In this document: positions 26,581-35,880 of the stretch, in pieces
How the letters are laid out: every line of letters begins with the position of its first letter
Position numbering within the stretch: the first letter of the stretch is position 1
Assembly (NCBI GenBank): GCA_021298195.1
Contig: JAJTEQ010000008.1
Coordinates: 1-44,770, forward strand
Source of the DNA: Ilumatobacteraceae bacterium
Lineage (GTDB): Bacteria > Actinomycetota > Acidimicrobiia > Acidimicrobiales > Ilumatobacteraceae
Direction: 5' to 3'
Length of the DNA: 44,770 nucleotides
Made by a program: the position numbers and the translations under genes
The notes under the pieces: generated by a model
Database searches by the model: none
What the model was told of the DNA's origin: nothing
The model's input: only the letters and a program-made list of their open reading frames with translations

Positions 26581-26952
26581 TCAGACGAGTTCGATGCGCG
26601 CCATGGGCGCGTTGTCGCCCTGACGCGGTCCGAGCTTGAGGATGCGCAGGTAACCACCGTTGCGCTCGAGGTAACGCGGCGCGACCTCGGACACCAACTT
26701 GTGGGTCATCTCCTTGTCACCGAGGTAACCCTGGATCTGACGGATGCGGTGGATGCTGGTGGCGTCACCATCCTGAGCCTTCTTGGCCTTGGTGATGAGC
26801 TTCTCGGCGATGGGGCGCAGTGCCTTGGCCTTGGCCTCGGTCGTCTCGATGGCCTCGGCGGCGATGAGCGAGGCGGCCAGGTTGGCCATCATCAACTTCT
26901 GGTGAGCGGAGCTGCCACCGAACTTGCGGGCGCGGCGAGGTGTTGCGGGCAT
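26581..26952 (-). CDS. rplQ: Ribosomal protein bL17
   Basis: 50S exit-tunnel-side protein of 123 aa. The N-terminal RRARKFGGSSAHQKLMMANLAASLI differs slightly from the usual KLGRxxxHRxAmLrNL but keeps the His and the helix; ETTEAKAKALRPIAEKLITKAKK is well conserved. Lies 32 bases after rpoA, the standard order. Confidence 0.97.
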   Translation of the reverse strand: MPATPRRARKFGGSSAHQKLMMANLAASLIAAEAIETTEAKAKALRPIAEKLITKAKKAQDGDATSIHRIRQIQGYLGDKEMTHKLVSEVAPRYLERNGGYLRILKLGPRQGDNAPMARIELV

Positions 26953-26984
26953 GGTGATGTTCTTTCGTCTGTGATTCGTGAATG

Positions 26985-27917
26985 TCAGCCGCGCAGGGAC
27001 AAGCCGCGCTCATCGAGCTTCTGCTTGACCTCGTCGAGGCTCTTCTGGCCGAAGTTGGTGATGTTGAGGAGGTCGTCCTCGGTCTTGCTGAGCAACTCGC
27101 CGATGGTGTTCACCTGGGCGCGCTTCAGGCAGTTGCGGGGGCGCTCGGACAGGTCGAGGTCCTCGATGGCGATGTCGAGATCCGGGCTGGTCGCACCGGC
27201 CTGGATGACCTCGCCCAACTCGAGACCCTTGGGCTCGTCGGACAGATTGGCCACCAGATCCACCAACGAGCGCAACGTGGCGCCGGCCGAGGCCAGGGCC
27301 TCGCGCGGGGTGATCGTGCCGTCGGTCTCGATGTCGATCACGAGCTTGTCGTAGTTGGTGCTCTGCTCGACGCGCGTCGGCTGCACGTCGAACATGACGC
27401 GACGCACGGGCGAGAAGATGGCGTCGATCGGGATGACGCCGATGGTGCCGTTGCCCGAACCACGATCGCTGCTGAGATAGCCGCGACCCTGCTCGACCGT
27501 GAGGTCCACGGCCAAGCGGCCCTTGTCGTTCACCGTGGCGATGACGAGGTCCTTGTTCAGGATCTCGACCTCGGCGGGGCAACGGATGTCACCGGCCGTG
27601 ATGACCGCGGGACCACGCACGTCGACGCGAATGGTGACCGGCTCGTCGGCGGCCGAGGTGAGCACGACGTCCTTGAGATTCAAGATGATGTCGGTGACGT
27701 CCTCGGTGACACCGGGGATGGTGTCGAACTCGTGCAGGGCCTCGTCGAACTTCACCATGGTGATCGCGGCGCCCGGGATGGACGACAGCAGAACTCGACG
27801 CAGCGAGTTGCCGATGGTGTGGCCGAAGCCGGGCTCGAGCGGGCCGACGGAGAACGACTGCCGATTGCTCGACTCCTCGTTCTCGGTTTCGACTGTGGGG
27901 CGCTGGATGACGAGCAT
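26985..27917 (-). CDS. rpoA: RNA polymerase alpha subunit
   Basis: 310 aa. The N-terminal assembly domain has FSVGPLEPGFGHTIGNSLRRVLLSSIPGAAI (about 22-52). The C-terminal DNA- and activator-binding domain holds RPRNCLKRAQVNTIGELLSKTEDDLLNITNFGQKSLDEVKQKL. A flexible linker near residues 225-245 separates the two. Encoded between rpsD and rplQ, the standard alpha-operon order. Confidence 0.99.
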   Translation of the reverse strand: MLVIQRPTVETENEESSNRQSFSVGPLEPGFGHTIGNSLRRVLLSSIPGAAITMVKFDEALHEFDTIPGVTEDVTDIILNLKDVVLTSAADEPVTIRVDVRGPAVITAGDIRCPAEVEILNKDLVIATVNDKGRLAVDLTVEQGRGYLSSDRGSGNGTIGVIPIDAIFSPVRRVMFDVQPTRVEQSTNYDKLVIDIETDGTITPREALASAGATLRSLVDLVANLSDEPKGLELGEVIQAGATSPDLDIAIEDLDLSERPRNCLKRAQVNTIGELLSKTEDDLLNITNFGQKSLDEVKQKLDERGLSLRG

Positions 27918-27961
27918 GTGTCTCTTCCGTTCGTCGGGTGTTGGGGACTGGCTGGGTTGGA

Positions 27962-28579
27962 TTACTTCGAGTAGAGCTCGACGATGAGCTGTTCGCGCAC
28001 GGGCACGTCGATGTGCTCGCGCGCCGGCTCGGTGCGAACCGTGACCTGCTTGCCGCCGTCGCCACCTTCGAGCCAGCCCACGATGGAGCGGTCGAGCGTG
28101 TCGACGTTGTGCTGAATGACGATCATGTCGCGAGCCTTGGTCGACAAGCTGATGACATCGCCCTTCTTGACGCGGGCGCTCGGGATGTTCAGGCGCTTGC
28201 CGTTGACCAGGATGAGGCCATGGCTGACGAATTGACGAGCCTGCGGACGCGTGCTGGCGAAGCCGGCGCGGTACACCACGTTGTCGAGACGCAGCTCGAG
28301 CAGACGCAGAAGATTCTCACCGGTCGGACCGGCGAGACGGTTGGCCTCTTCGTAGGTCTTGCGGAACTGCCGCTCGAGGACGCCGTAGATGTACTTGGCC
28401 TTCTGCTTTTCCTGGAGCTGAGCGAGGTACTCGCTGCCCGCCGAACGACGACGGGTGCGACCGTGCTGGCCCGGCGGGAAAGGACGGCGCTCGAGGGCCT
28501 TGCGACCCTTCTCGTTGTCGAACAAGTTGGTGTTCAAGCGGCGCGACAGGCGCACCTTGGGACCGGTGTAACGGGCCAT
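27962..28579 (-). CDS. rpsD: Ribosomal protein uS4 (zinc-free form)
   Basis: Primary 16S rRNA-binding assembly protein, 205 aa. The N-terminus MARYTGPKVRLSRRLNTNLF has no cysteines, so this is the C-minus (zinc-independent) type. The S4 RNA-binding domain is LRLDNVVYRAGFASTRPQARQFVSHGLILVNG. Separated from rpsK by three bases. Confidence 0.99.
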   Translation of the reverse strand: MARYTGPKVRLSRRLNTNLFDNEKGRKALERRPFPPGQHGRTRRRSAGSEYLAQLQEKQKAKYIYGVLERQFRKTYEEANRLAGPTGENLLRLLELRLDNVVYRAGFASTRPQARQFVSHGLILVNGKRLNIPSARVKKGDVISLSTKARDMIVIQHNVDTLDRSIVGWLEGGDGGKQVTVRTEPAREHIDVPVREQLIVELYSK

Positions 28580-28582
28580 CTC

Positions 28583-28981
28583 TTAGTTCCTCTTCCGCTT
28601 GGGCAACTTGCAACCGTTGTGGGGCACGGGGGTGACGTCCTTGATGCCGGTCACTTCGATGCCGGTGTTCTGCAACGAACGAATGGCGGTGTCACGGCCC
28701 GAGCCGGGGCCCTTGGCGTGCACTTCGACCCGACGCATGCCCTGCTCGAAGGCGAGCTTGGCGGCCTTCTCGGCGGCGAGCTGCGCGGCGAACGGGGTGC
28801 TCTTGCGCGAACCCTTGAATCCGACTCCACCACCCGAGGCCCACGACAGGACGTTGCCCTCGGTGTCGGTGATGCTGACGATGGTGTTGTTGAACGAGCA
28901 CTTGATGTGGCACACACCAACGGCAACGTTCTTGCGTTCGCGCTTACGGGGGCGGCGTCCGCCCGGCTTCGGCTTCGCCAT
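28583..28981 (-). CDS. rpsK: Ribosomal protein uS11
   Basis: 30S platform protein, 132 aa, with [41 protein letters not shown] and the C-terminal [18 protein letters not shown]. The ATG at 28981 lies two bases after the rpsM stop; the frame continues upstream but only through rpsM. Confidence 0.99.
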   Translation of the reverse strand: MAKPKPGGRRPRKRERKNVAVGVCHIKCSFNNTIVSITDTEGNVLSWASGGGVGFKGSRKSTPFAAQLAAEKAAKLAFEQGMRRVEVHAKGPGSGRDTAIRSLQNTGIEVTGIKDVTPVPHNGCKLPKRKRN

Positions 28982-28983
28982 GA

Positions 28984-29364
28984 TTACTTCCTCACTGCCT
29001 TCTTCTTGTTGGCGACGGTCTTCTTCGGGCCCTTGCGGGTACGAGCATTGGTGTGGGTTCGCTGGCCGCGCACCGGCAGGCCCTTGCGATGGCGGACGCC
29101 CTGCAGGCAGCCGATCTCGATCTTGCGCTTGATGTCGGTCTGCACTTCGCGGCGCAGGTCGCCCTCGACGGTGATGTTCTGATCGACCCAACCGCGGAGC
29201 TTGTTCACTTCGTCATCGGTGAGATCACGAACGCGGGTGTTGGGGTCGATGCCGAGATCGGCGCACATGCGCTGAGCCGTGGGCTTGCCGATGCCGAAGA
29301 TGTACGTGAGCGAAATCTCCAACCGCTTCTCGCGGGGGATGTCAACGCCGGAAATACGGGCCAT
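28984..29364 (-). CDS. rpsM: Ribosomal protein uS13
   Basis: 30S head protein contacting the 50S (bridge B1) and P-site tRNA. 126 aa: [26 protein letters not shown], the helical middle, and the basic C-terminus [17 protein letters not shown]. In the infA-rpmJ-rpsM-rpsK-rpsD-rpoA run. Confidence 0.99.
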   Translation of the reverse strand: MARISGVDIPREKRLEISLTYIFGIGKPTAQRMCADLGIDPNTRVRDLTDDEVNKLRGWVDQNITVEGDLRREVQTDIKRKIEIGCLQGVRHRKGLPVRGQRTHTNARTRKGPKKTVANKKKAVRK

Positions 29365-29385
29365 GAACGTTTCCTTGCTTCCTTC

Positions 29386-29499
29386 TCAGCCTTGACGCTG
29401 CTTGTGACGCGGGTTCTCGCAGATGACCATCACACGACCGTGACGACGGATCACCTTGCACTTCTCGCAGATCTTCTTGACACTGGGCTTGACCTTCAT
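29386..29499 (-). CDS. rpmJ: Ribosomal protein bL36 (zinc-binding form)
   Basis: 37-aa protein, [19 protein letters not shown] then [18 protein letters not shown]. Zinc ligands C11, C14, C27 and H32 are intact, so it is the C-plus type. It lies between infA and rpsM, the normal place. Confidence 0.98.
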   Translation of the reverse strand: MKVKPSVKKICEKCKVIRRHGRVMVICENPRHKQRQG

Positions 29500-29521
29500 G
29501 GCCGTCTCACACTCTTGTTTC

Positions 29522-29746
29522 TCACTTGTAGCGATACGTGATGCGACCTCGGGTGAGGTCGTACGGAGTGAGTTCCACTTGCACCTTGTCGCCGGGAAGA
29601 ATTCGGATGTAGTTCATCCGCATCTTTCCGGAGATGTGCGCCAACACCTTGTGGCCGTTCTCCAACTCCACCCGAAACATCGCGTTCGGCAGGGATTCGA
29701 GGATGGTGCCTTCCAGCAAGATGGCGTCGTCTTTGGGCTTGGGCAG
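29522..29746 (-). CDS. infA: Translation initiation factor IF-1, apparent CTG start
   Basis: S1/OB-fold factor blocking the ribosomal A site during initiation. 74 aa if started at the CTG at 29746: (M)[20 protein letters not shown], then [31 protein letters not shown] and [18 protein letters not shown], the standard IF-1 length and ends. No ATG, GTG or TTG occurs in frame near this point. AAGGAGG (29752-29758) sits five bases before the CTG, an optimal distance, so initiation at CUG is likely. An alternative is a sequence error (ATG read as CTG). The next in-frame ATG upstream, at 29980, would add about 78 unrelated residues. Confidence 0.93.
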   Translation of the reverse strand: MPKPKDDAILLEGTILESLPNAMFRVELENGHKVLAHISGKMRMNYIRILPGDKVQVELTPYDLTRGRITYRYK

Positions 29747-29828
29747 AACTGCCTCCTTGTAGGCGGGGTTGACGAACTGCGACGAGACACGAGGACGCGC
29801 GCAGCACCGGCCGTTGGGCCGAGGGGCA

Positions 29829-29857
29829 ATGCTACCGGCGCGACCGACACTCCCCAA
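29829..29857 (-). promoter_or_regulatory. Promoter upstream of infA
   Basis: Minus-strand TTGGGG (29852-29857), 17 bases, TAGCAT (29829-29834), then the GC-rich GCCCCTCG. The same layout, including the downstream GCCCCTCG, occurs at the rplC promoter. Transcription would begin near 29822, giving a leader of about 75 bases to infA. A GC-rich discriminator is typical of growth-rate or stringently controlled promoters. The rest of the 230-base adk-infA gap holds a DnaA box (29961-29969) and nothing else I recognise. Confidence 0.55.
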
Positions 29858-29960
29858 TCGGCCGATCGGGGAAACTTCGCGGTCCGCCGGGGCGACCGGG
29901 ACCGTCGGAGCCGACGACCGAACCCGGGCCTTCCCGGTGCATGACCCGAGCCGAACGCGG

Positions 29961-29969
29961 TTATCCACA
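29961..29969 (+). promoter_or_regulatory. Perfect DnaA box between adk and infA
   Basis: TTATCCACA, identical to the strongest E. coli DnaA box, lies 8 bases beyond the adk stop and about 100 bases upstream of the infA -35. Such an AT-rich nonamer is rare in this GC-rich DNA; the only others in the window are the pair at 41720-41740. Confidence 0.6.
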
Positions 29970-29976
29970 GGGGCGA

Positions 29977-30642
29977 TCACGAGGGGCGCCGGGCGGCGTC
30001 GACGGCCGACGTGAGACGGGCGAAGACCTCATCGGGAGAGGCCGAGCCGTCGACGACGGTCAGGCGACCCTGGCGACCGTAATAGTCGAGCAAGGGACTG
30101 GTCTGGCTCTCGTACAGATCCAGACGTTGGTTGATGGCGCTCGGGGTGTCGTCGGCGCGCTGCACCACGTCTCCCCCGCACGAATCGCAGATCCACGGGC
30201 TGTGCTCGTCACCCTTGGCCGTGTAGTTGGCGCCGCAGTCACGACAGGTGCGTCGCGACGAGATGCGCGCGATCACCATGTCGCGCGGCACGTCGATGTC
30301 GATGACGGCGTCGATGGGGCGATCCACCGAGATGCGGTCGAGGGCCTCGGCTTGGGCCACCGTTCGGGGGAATCCGTCGAGGATGTAACCGCGACTGCGG
30401 GCGTCGTCTTGCTGCAGGCGCTGGTCCACCAACCCGATCATGATCTCGTCGCCCACCAATTGTCCGGCCTCGATGACCTGCCGCGCCATGCGACCGAGTT
30501 CGGTGCCCTCACGGACGGCGGCCCGCAACATGTCACCGGTGGAGATGTGGGGCACCACGAAGTGGCGGGACATACGCAGACATTGCGTTCCCTTGCCGGC
30601 ACCCTGACGGCCGATGATGATCAGGCGGACACCCGTGATCAT
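29977..30642 (-). CDS. adk: Adenylate kinase (zinc-LID type)
   Basis: Interconverts ATP, ADP and AMP. 221 aa: P-loop GRQGAGKGT (11-19; most Adk have GPPGAGKGT), AMP-site [15 protein letters not shown] (89-93), and a LID with C133, C136, C152 and C155 that should bind zinc. Most actinobacterial Adk have a short or zinc-free LID. It follows secY by four bases. No map (methionine aminopeptidase) gene follows, although one often does. Confidence 0.97.
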   Translation of the reverse strand: MITGVRLIIIGRQGAGKGTQCLRMSRHFVVPHISTGDMLRAAVREGTELGRMARQVIEAGQLVGDEIMIGLVDQRLQQDDARSRGYILDGFPRTVAQAEALDRISVDRPIDAVIDIDVPRDMVIARISSRRTCRDCGANYTAKGDEHSPWICDSCGGDVVQRADDTPSAINQRLDLYESQTSPLLDYYGRQGRLTVVDGSASPDEVFARLTSAVDAARRPS

Positions 30643-30646
30643 CGGA

Positions 30647-31969
30647 TTACTTCAAGAATCCCTCGTAATTGCGCAGCATCAACTGACTGTCGACCTGACG
30701 CATCAACTCGAGTGCGACACCGACGGCGATCAGCACGGTGGTGCCCGCGAAGGGGAACGACTGCACGTCACCCACCCACAACACGATGTAGGGCAGGATC
30801 GCGATGAAGGCCACGAACAACGCACCGGGAAGCGTGATGCGATTCACGGTCTTGGCCAGATAGCGCTCGGTCTGCGGTCCGGGACGAATGCCCGGGATGA
30901 ACCCACCCTGACGACGGATCTGATCGGCCTGACGGACGGGATCGAAAGCGATCGAGTTGTAGAAATAGGCGAAAGCGATGATCAGGATCGCGAACGAGAC
31001 GATGTACAGGAGCCCTTGCGACGAGACCAGGTTGCGGTCGACCCACTCGGTAACCGTGCGACGCCATCCGCTGTCGCTACCGATCACGTTGGTCACGAGC
31101 ACCGGCAACAACATGACGGAGCTGGCGAAGATGATCGGGACCACGCCGGCCTGGTTGACCTTCAACGGGATGTACGTGCTCTGACCGCCGTACATGCGAC
31201 GACCGACCACCCGCTTGGCGAACTGCACCGGGATACGGCGTTGACCCAGTTCGACGCGCACCACCGCGATGAGGATTCCGATGGAGATGGCCACCAGGAT
31301 TCCGAAGACGACCCACTTCTTGCTCTGCAGGATGGAGTAGTAGCTGAACGGAAGAGAACTGACCACCGAGGCGAAGATCAGGATGCTCATTCCGTTGCCG
31401 ATGCCACGCTGGCTGATGAGTTCGCCCATCCACATCAAGAGGGCCGTTCCGGCCACCAAGCTGATGATCACCAACAAGCCCCGGGGCCACATGCCATCGG
31501 GCAACAACACGATGTCGGGGGCATTCGCCGAGGCCGTGAAGAACGCCGAGCCCCGACCTTGTCCGAAGATGAAAGTGAGACCAGCGGCCTGCAGCAAGGC
31601 GATGGCGATGGCCACGTAGCGCGTCCACTGCGTGATCTTGCGCTGGCCGACCGCACCTTCTTGTTGCCACTGCTCCAACTTCGGGATGACCACCGTGAGC
31701 ACCTGCATGATGATGCTGGAGGTGATGTAGGGCATGATGCCGAGCGCGAAGATGGCGAACGACGAGAACGCTCCGCCCGAGAACAAGTTGAGAAAGCCGA
31801 GCGCACCCTGCTGACGCGCCGACTCACGCAACTGACGAACCGCTTGATCGTCGATACCCGGAACTCGGACGTGCGCGCCGACGCGATACAGCACGACCAT
31901 CATGACCGTGAACAAGATCTTGTTCCGCAGGTCCGGCACCTTGAAGATGTTCTTCAGGTTCGACAGCAC
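30647..31969 (-). CDS. secY: Protein translocase subunit SecY
   Basis: Channel-forming subunit of the SecYEG translocon. 440 aa with ten membrane segments: IFKVPDLRNKILFTVMMVVLYRVGAHVRVPG at the start, FSGGAFSSFAIFALGIMPYITSSIIMQ (segment 2 and plug region), GISILIF-like GNGMSILIFASVVSSLP, PIIFASSVMLLP, and FIPGIRPGPQTERYL in the cytosolic loop before segments 9-10. The start is a GTG preceded by GAGGAG with a five-base gap. It lies between rplO and adk, the usual spc-operon order. Confidence 0.99.
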   Translation of the reverse strand: MLSNLKNIFKVPDLRNKILFTVMMVVLYRVGAHVRVPGIDDQAVRQLRESARQQGALGFLNLFSGGAFSSFAIFALGIMPYITSSIIMQVLTVVIPKLEQWQQEGAVGQRKITQWTRYVAIAIALLQAAGLTFIFGQGRGSAFFTASANAPDIVLLPDGMWPRGLLVIISLVAGTALLMWMGELISQRGIGNGMSILIFASVVSSLPFSYYSILQSKKWVVFGILVAISIGILIAVVRVELGQRRIPVQFAKRVVGRRMYGGQSTYIPLKVNQAGVVPIIFASSVMLLPVLVTNVIGSDSGWRRTVTEWVDRNLVSSQGLLYIVSFAILIIAFAYFYNSIAFDPVRQADQIRRQGGFIPGIRPGPQTERYLAKTVNRITLPGALFVAFIAILPYIVLWVGDVQSFPFAGTTVLIAVGVALELMRQVDSQLMLRNYEGFLK

Positions 31970-32017
31970 GTGTACTCCTCGGGTCTAGCGGTGGTCGTCG
32001 ATCGGGGGCCGACCGGA

Positions 32018-32509
32018 TCAGCGGTTGGTGAACTGGTTGCCGTTGGCAGCCGGGCGCACCTTGTACGGGAGCGGAATGATCGTGACCGAACCACCGGCCG
32101 CTTCGATGGCGGACTGGGCCGCCTTCGACACGGCGTGCGCCGACACGTCGACCTTGCGGGTGACTTGTCCGCGAGCGAGCACCTTCACGAACACGTCCTT
32201 GTGCAGGACACCACGAGCCGACAGCACCTCGGGGGTGACGACGGCCTCGTCGAGTTCGTTGATGGTGTCGAGGTTGACGGCCTGGTACTCGATGCGGAAC
32301 GGGTTGTTGAAGCCCTTCAACTTCGGCACGCGCTGCTTCAGCGGCATCTGGCCACCTTCGAAGCCGCGAGCGACCTTTCCGCGACCACGCGAGTGCTGAC
32401 CCTTGGTTCCACGGCCGGCGGTCTTGCCGCCCTTGCCGCCGATACCGCGGGCGAGCCGCTTCTTGCGATGGGTCGAGCCCGGTGCCGGTGCTAGTTCGTC
32501 GACGCGCAT
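32018..32509 (-). CDS. rplO: Ribosomal protein uL15
   Basis: 50S protein, 163 aa. Glycine-rich basic N-terminus LARGIGGKGGKTAGRGTKGQHSRGRGKVARGFEGGQMPL, then QRVPKLKGFNNPFRIEYQAVNL and the C-terminal RKVDVSAHAVSKAAQSAIEAAGGSVTIIPL. Three bases after rpmD. Confidence 0.99.
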   Translation of the reverse strand: MRVDELAPAPGSTHRKKRLARGIGGKGGKTAGRGTKGQHSRGRGKVARGFEGGQMPLKQRVPKLKGFNNPFRIEYQAVNLDTINELDEAVVTPEVLSARGVLHKDVFVKVLARGQVTRKVDVSAHAVSKAAQSAIEAAGGSVTIIPLPYKVRPAANGNQFTNR

Positions 32510-32512
32510 GGG

Positions 32513-32737
32513 TCAGCTCTCCTTGGACGTGGCCGGGGAAACCTCGACCAGATGGGGGACGCGGGCGATCATGCCGCGGATCTCGGGGCGATCGGGAAGC
32601 ACGTTGGACTTTCCGATGCGACCGAGTCCGAGCGCACGAAGGGTGCCACGACTCTTGGGCTTGGCGTGAGTGGACGACTTCACCTGGGTGACGGTGATCA
32701 TCGGTCCGGTGTGCACGACGGTCTTGTACGTAGCCAT
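32513..32737 (-). CDS. rpmD: Ribosomal protein uL30
   Basis: 74 aa, with ITVTQVKSSTHAKPKSRGTLRALGLGRIGKSNVLPDRPEIRGMIARVPHLVEV. Slightly longer than the usual 58-60 aa; the extra is an N-terminal MATYKTVVHTGP and a C-terminal SPATSKES. Between rpsE and rplO. Confidence 0.98.
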   Translation of the reverse strand: MATYKTVVHTGPMITVTQVKSSTHAKPKSRGTLRALGLGRIGKSNVLPDRPEIRGMIARVPHLVEVSPATSKES

Positions 32738-32739
32738 GA

Positions 32740-33381
32740 TCAGTGAGCCTCTCCGGCCGCGATCGACTTCTTGGTGTCGGTGTAGGCCTTCAACAGTCCC
32801 TTGGGGACGAACGAATCGGCGGGGATCCCGCGACGCGCGGCCACTTCGTCGGGACGCTGCAGACTCTGCAGTCCGTTGATGGTGGCGCGAGCGACGTTGA
32901 TCGCGTTCGACGAGCCGAGCGACTTGGCGAGCACGTCGTGGATGCCGGCTTCCTCGAGGATGATGCGAGCGGCACCACCGGCGATGACGCCGGTACCGGG
33001 CGCGGCGGGCTTCAGCATGACGCGACCGGCTCCGAGGATGCCGATGATCGGGTGGGTGATGGTCGCTCCGGCCATCGGGACCGAGAACATGTTGCGCTTG
33101 GCGTCCTCGGTGCCCTTTTGGATGGCCAAGGGAACTTCCTTGGCCTTGCCGTAGCCGAGACCGACGCGACCGTTGCCATCGCCGACCACGACGAGCGCGG
33201 TGAACGAGAAGCGACGACCGCCCTTGACCACCTTGGCCACGCGGTTGATGTGGATCACGCGCGACTCGCGTCCGCCGTCGGGCGTGTTGCCCTGACCGGG
33301 GCCGGGACGATCGCCTTGGCGCGGGTTGCCCGGGCCACGATCACCCTGACGCGGGTTCGGATTGTTCGGGTTGTTCGTCAT
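32740..33381 (-). CDS. rpsE: Ribosomal protein uS5 with low-complexity N-terminus
   Basis: 30S accuracy protein, 213 aa. The double-stranded RNA-binding core starts near residue 43 ([36 protein letters not shown]). The first 40 residues are Asn/Gly/Pro/Arg-rich with two copies of PRQGDR-like repeats ([10 protein letters not shown] and [10 protein letters not shown]), likely unstructured. The start overlaps the rplR stop by one base (TGATG). Confidence 0.99.
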   Translation of the reverse strand: MTNNPNNPNPRQGDRGPGNPRQGDRPGPGQGNTPDGGRESRVIHINRVAKVVKGGRRFSFTALVVVGDGNGRVGLGYGKAKEVPLAIQKGTEDAKRNMFSVPMAGATITHPIIGILGAGRVMLKPAAPGTGVIAGGAARIILEEAGIHDVLAKSLGSSNAINVARATINGLQSLQRPDEVAARRGIPADSFVPKGLLKAYTDTKKSIAAGEAH

Positions 33382-33746
33382 CAGAACTCCAGTCCGGCTT
33401 CACGAGCGGCTTCGGCGACCGCGGCAACGCGACCGTGATAGAGGTAACCACCGCGGTCGAACACGACTTTGCTCACGCCGGCGGCCTTGGCCCGCTCGGC
33501 CACGGTCTTGCCCAGCGCCTTGGCGGCGTCGACGGTGCTACCACCGGCGGGGCGCAAGGTCGGCTCGTTCGACGAGGCCGACGCGATGGTGACGCCGAGG
33601 TCGTCGTCGATCACCTGCAACATGATGTGCTTGTTCGAGCGATACAGCGACAAGCGCGGACGCTCGGCGGTGCCGTGGATCTTCTTGCGCACGCGGTTGT
33701 GCCGGATGAGCCGGCTCTCGCGACGTTCTTTGCTGATCTTGGTCAT
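33381..33746 (-). CDS. rplR: Ribosomal protein uL18
   Basis: 5S rRNA-binding 50S protein, 121 aa: [41 protein letters not shown], and the C-terminal [28 protein letters not shown], the family signature. The ATG at 33746 lies 31 bases after the rplF stop. Confidence 0.99.
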   Translation of the reverse strand: MTKISKERRESRLIRHNRVRKKIHGTAERPRLSLYRSNKHIMLQVIDDDLGVTIASASSNEPTLRPAGGSTVDAAKALGKTVAERAKAAGVSKVVFDRGGYLYHGRVAAVAEAAREAGLEF

Positions 33747-33777
33747 TTCGTGTTCCTATTGATCTTTCGGACGCCGG

Positions 33778-34320
33778 TCACTTCTTGCCGGCCTTACCGG
33801 CCTTGCGGAGGATGCGCTCGTTGAGGTAGCGGACTCCCTTGCCCTTGTAGGGCTCGGGCTTGCGGATCGAACGGATGTTGGCGGCCACCTGACCCACCGC
33901 TTCCTTGTCGATGCCCTTGATGATGATGCGGGTCTGGACCGGAACCTCGAAGGTGACGCCCTCGGGGGCGGCCACGTCGACCGGGTGCGAGAAACCGAGG
34001 TTGAGGCGGATCGCCGACGGTCCCTTCAGCTCGGCGCGGTAACCGACGCCGACGATCTCGAGTTCCTTGGCGAAGCCTTCGGTGACCCCGACGACCATGT
34101 TGTTCACCAAGGCTCGCGACAGACCGTGCAAGCTACGCGACTGACGCTCGTCGTTGGGGCGCTCGACCAGGAGGGTGTTCTCCTCCTGGCGGACCGAGAT
34201 ACCGCCGACCAACTCGCGAGTGAGGGTGCCCTTGGGACCCTTCACCGTGATGGAGTTGCCCGACGCCTTGATCTCGACTCCGGCGGGAACCGTGATGGGT
34301 GCTTTACCGATACGTGACAT
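33778..34320 (-). CDS. rplF: Ribosomal protein uL6
   Basis: 50S protein near the GTPase centre, 180 aa, two repeated domains: [17 protein letters not shown] with the VKGPKGTL loop, then [14 protein letters not shown] and the C-terminal [31 protein letters not shown]. Confidence 0.99.
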   Translation of the reverse strand: MSRIGKAPITVPAGVEIKASGNSITVKGPKGTLTRELVGGISVRQEENTLLVERPNDERQSRSLHGLSRALVNNMVVGVTEGFAKELEIVGVGYRAELKGPSAIRLNLGFSHPVDVAAPEGVTFEVPVQTRIIIKGIDKEAVGQVAANIRSIRKPEPYKGKGVRYLNERILRKAGKAGKK

Positions 34321-34335
34321 GTTGGTCTCCTCGAC

Positions 34336-34737
34336 TCACCACACGTAGCACAGGACTTCGCCGCCCACTTTGCGCTTGCGCGCTTCGCGGTCGGTCATGA
34401 GTCCCTGACTGGTGGACAGGACGGCGACTCCGAGGCCACCGAGCACGCGGGGCACGGTGTCGGACTTGCGGTACACGCGAAGACCGGGAGTCGAGATGCG
34501 CTTGATGCCGGCGATGGTGCGACGGCGCTCAGCGGAGTACTTCATGGAGATGGTGAGCACCTCGCCGGGACCCTTGGTGTTGGGGGCCACCGCGAAACCC
34601 GCGATGTAACCCTCCTGTTCCAGGATCTTGGCCAGGGCGACCTTCTGCTTGGATGATGGCATCTTCACCTCGTCGTGCATCGCCGTGTTGGCGTTGCGGA
34701 TGCGGGTGAGCATGTCGGCAATGGGATCAGTCAGCAT
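34336..34737 (-). CDS. rpsH: Ribosomal protein uS8
   Basis: 16S rRNA-binding protein, 133 aa: [32 protein letters not shown] at the N-terminus, and the C-terminal block [26 protein letters not shown]. In other bacteria S8 represses its own operon; no leader structure for that was identified here. Confidence 0.99.
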   Translation of the reverse strand: MLTDPIADMLTRIRNANTAMHDEVKMPSSKQKVALAKILEQEGYIAGFAVAPNTKGPGEVLTISMKYSAERRRTIAGIKRISTPGLRVYRKSDTVPRVLGGLGVAVLSTSQGLMTDREARKRKVGGEVLCYVW

Positions 34738-34744
34738 TGGTACC

Positions 34745-34930
34745 TCACCAGCTCGACTTCGTCAGACCGGGGATTTCGCCGGCGTGGGCCATATCACGAA
34801 GGCACACGCGGCACAGTCCGAACTTGCGGTATACGGAACGGGCGCGACCGCACTTGCGGCAGCGCGTGTAGCCACGCACCTTGAACTTGGGCTTGGCTGC
34901 AGCCTTGTTGATCAGAGATTTCTTCGCCAT
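34745..34930 (-). CDS. rpsN: Ribosomal protein uS14, type Z (zinc-binding)
   Basis: 61 aa with a zinc ribbon, [23 protein letters not shown], four Cys in two CxxC pairs. It lies between rplE and rpsH, the normal spc-operon position for the zinc form. Confidence 0.99.
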   Translation of the reverse strand: MAKKSLINKAAAKPKFKVRGYTRCRKCGRARSVYRKFGLCRVCLRDMAHAGEIPGLTKSSW

Positions 34931-34947
34931 GAGTCAGTACCTCTCGC

Positions 34948-35577
34948 TCACTTCTTCTTCTTGGCTGCGAACTGCGGGCCGCGACGGGTGGACTTCTTCT
35001 TCGGAGCGGCGGCGGCATCGGCGCCTCGCTTGAACGGGAAACCGAACGCGTCGAGCAGGGCCCGACCGGCGGCATCGGTCGTCGCGGTGGTGACGATGGT
35101 GATGTCCATGCCACGAGGCGCGTCGATCTTGTCGTAATCGATCTCCGGGAACACGGTCTGGTCGGCGAGACCGAACGTGTAGTTGCCGCGGCCGTCCCAC
35201 GAGTGGACCGGCAGACCACGGAAGTCGCGGATACGCGGGATCGCCACGGCGATCAGACGGTCGAGGAACTCCCACATGCGATCGCCGCGCAAGGTGACCT
35301 TGCAGCCGATGGCCTGGTTCTCGCGCAACTTGAAGTTGGCGATGGAGTCACGTGACTTGGTGACCTTGGGCTTCTGGCCCGCGATGCGGGTCATGTCGGC
35401 GACGGCACCCTCGAGCAGCGACGGCTGCTGCGTGGCGCGACCGACACCCATGTTGATGACGATCTTCTCGATGCGGGGCACCTGCATGACGTTGGAGACG
35501 CCGAGAGTGGCCTTGAGCGCGTCGCGAATCTCGGCCTCGTACTTGGCCTTCAGACGCGGTGATGTTGCGGTGGTCAT
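34948..35577 (-). CDS. rplE: Ribosomal protein uL5 with C-terminal extension
   Basis: 5S rRNA-binding 50S protein, 209 aa. Core motifs: [71 protein letters not shown]. The core normally ends near residue 187; here a tail of about 25 residues ([22 protein letters not shown]) is added. Start overlaps the rplX stop by one base. Confidence 0.99.
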   Translation of the reverse strand: MTTATSPRLKAKYEAEIRDALKATLGVSNVMQVPRIEKIVINMGVGRATQQPSLLEGAVADMTRIAGQKPKVTKSRDSIANFKLRENQAIGCKVTLRGDRMWEFLDRLIAVAIPRIRDFRGLPVHSWDGRGNYTFGLADQTVFPEIDYDKIDAPRGMDITIVTTATTDAAGRALLDAFGFPFKRGADAAAAPKKKSTRRGPQFAAKKKK

Positions 35578-35879
35578 CAGACTTCCTCACCCGTGGTCCG
35601 GGCGACGCGCACCTTCGTGCCGTCGCTGTTCGTCTTGAACCCGACGCGCGTGGGCTTGCCCTTGTGGACGAGCATCACGTTCGAGGCGTCGAGCGGCATG
35701 TCGCGGTCGATGATGCCGCCCTGCTGGTTCGCGCCCTTGGGCTTCTGGTGCTTCTTGGCGACGTTGATTCCGTCGACGATCACCTGGTTGGTGCGGGGCA
35801 TGACACGCGAGACGGTGCCTTCCTTGCCCTTGTCCTTACCCGAGATCACCACGACGGTGTCACCCTTCTTGATCTTCAT
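35577..35879 (-). CDS. rplX: Ribosomal protein uL24
   Basis: 50S assembly-initiator protein, 100 aa with the KOW motif [21 protein letters not shown] and [13 protein letters not shown]. The ATG at 35879 is one base beyond the rplN stop; the longer open frame would run through rplN and is rejected. Confidence 0.99.
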   Translation of the reverse strand: MKIKKGDTVVVISGKDKGKEGTVSRVMPRTNQVIVDGINVAKKHQKPKGANQQGGIIDRDMPLDASNVMLVHKGKPTRVGFKTNSDGTKVRVARTTGEEV

Positions 35880-35880
35880 C

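Noticed and set aside
29747-29980. IF-1 with an 78-residue N-terminal extension starting at 29980
   Set aside because: The added part is low-complexity, crosses the predicted promoter, and has no IF-1 counterpart; AAGGAGG points to the CTG at 29746.
33100-33381. uS5 N-terminal repeats as a wrong start
   Set aside because: The ATG at 33381 overlaps the rplR stop as TGATG, as other genes of the operon do, and no better start lies nearer the core.
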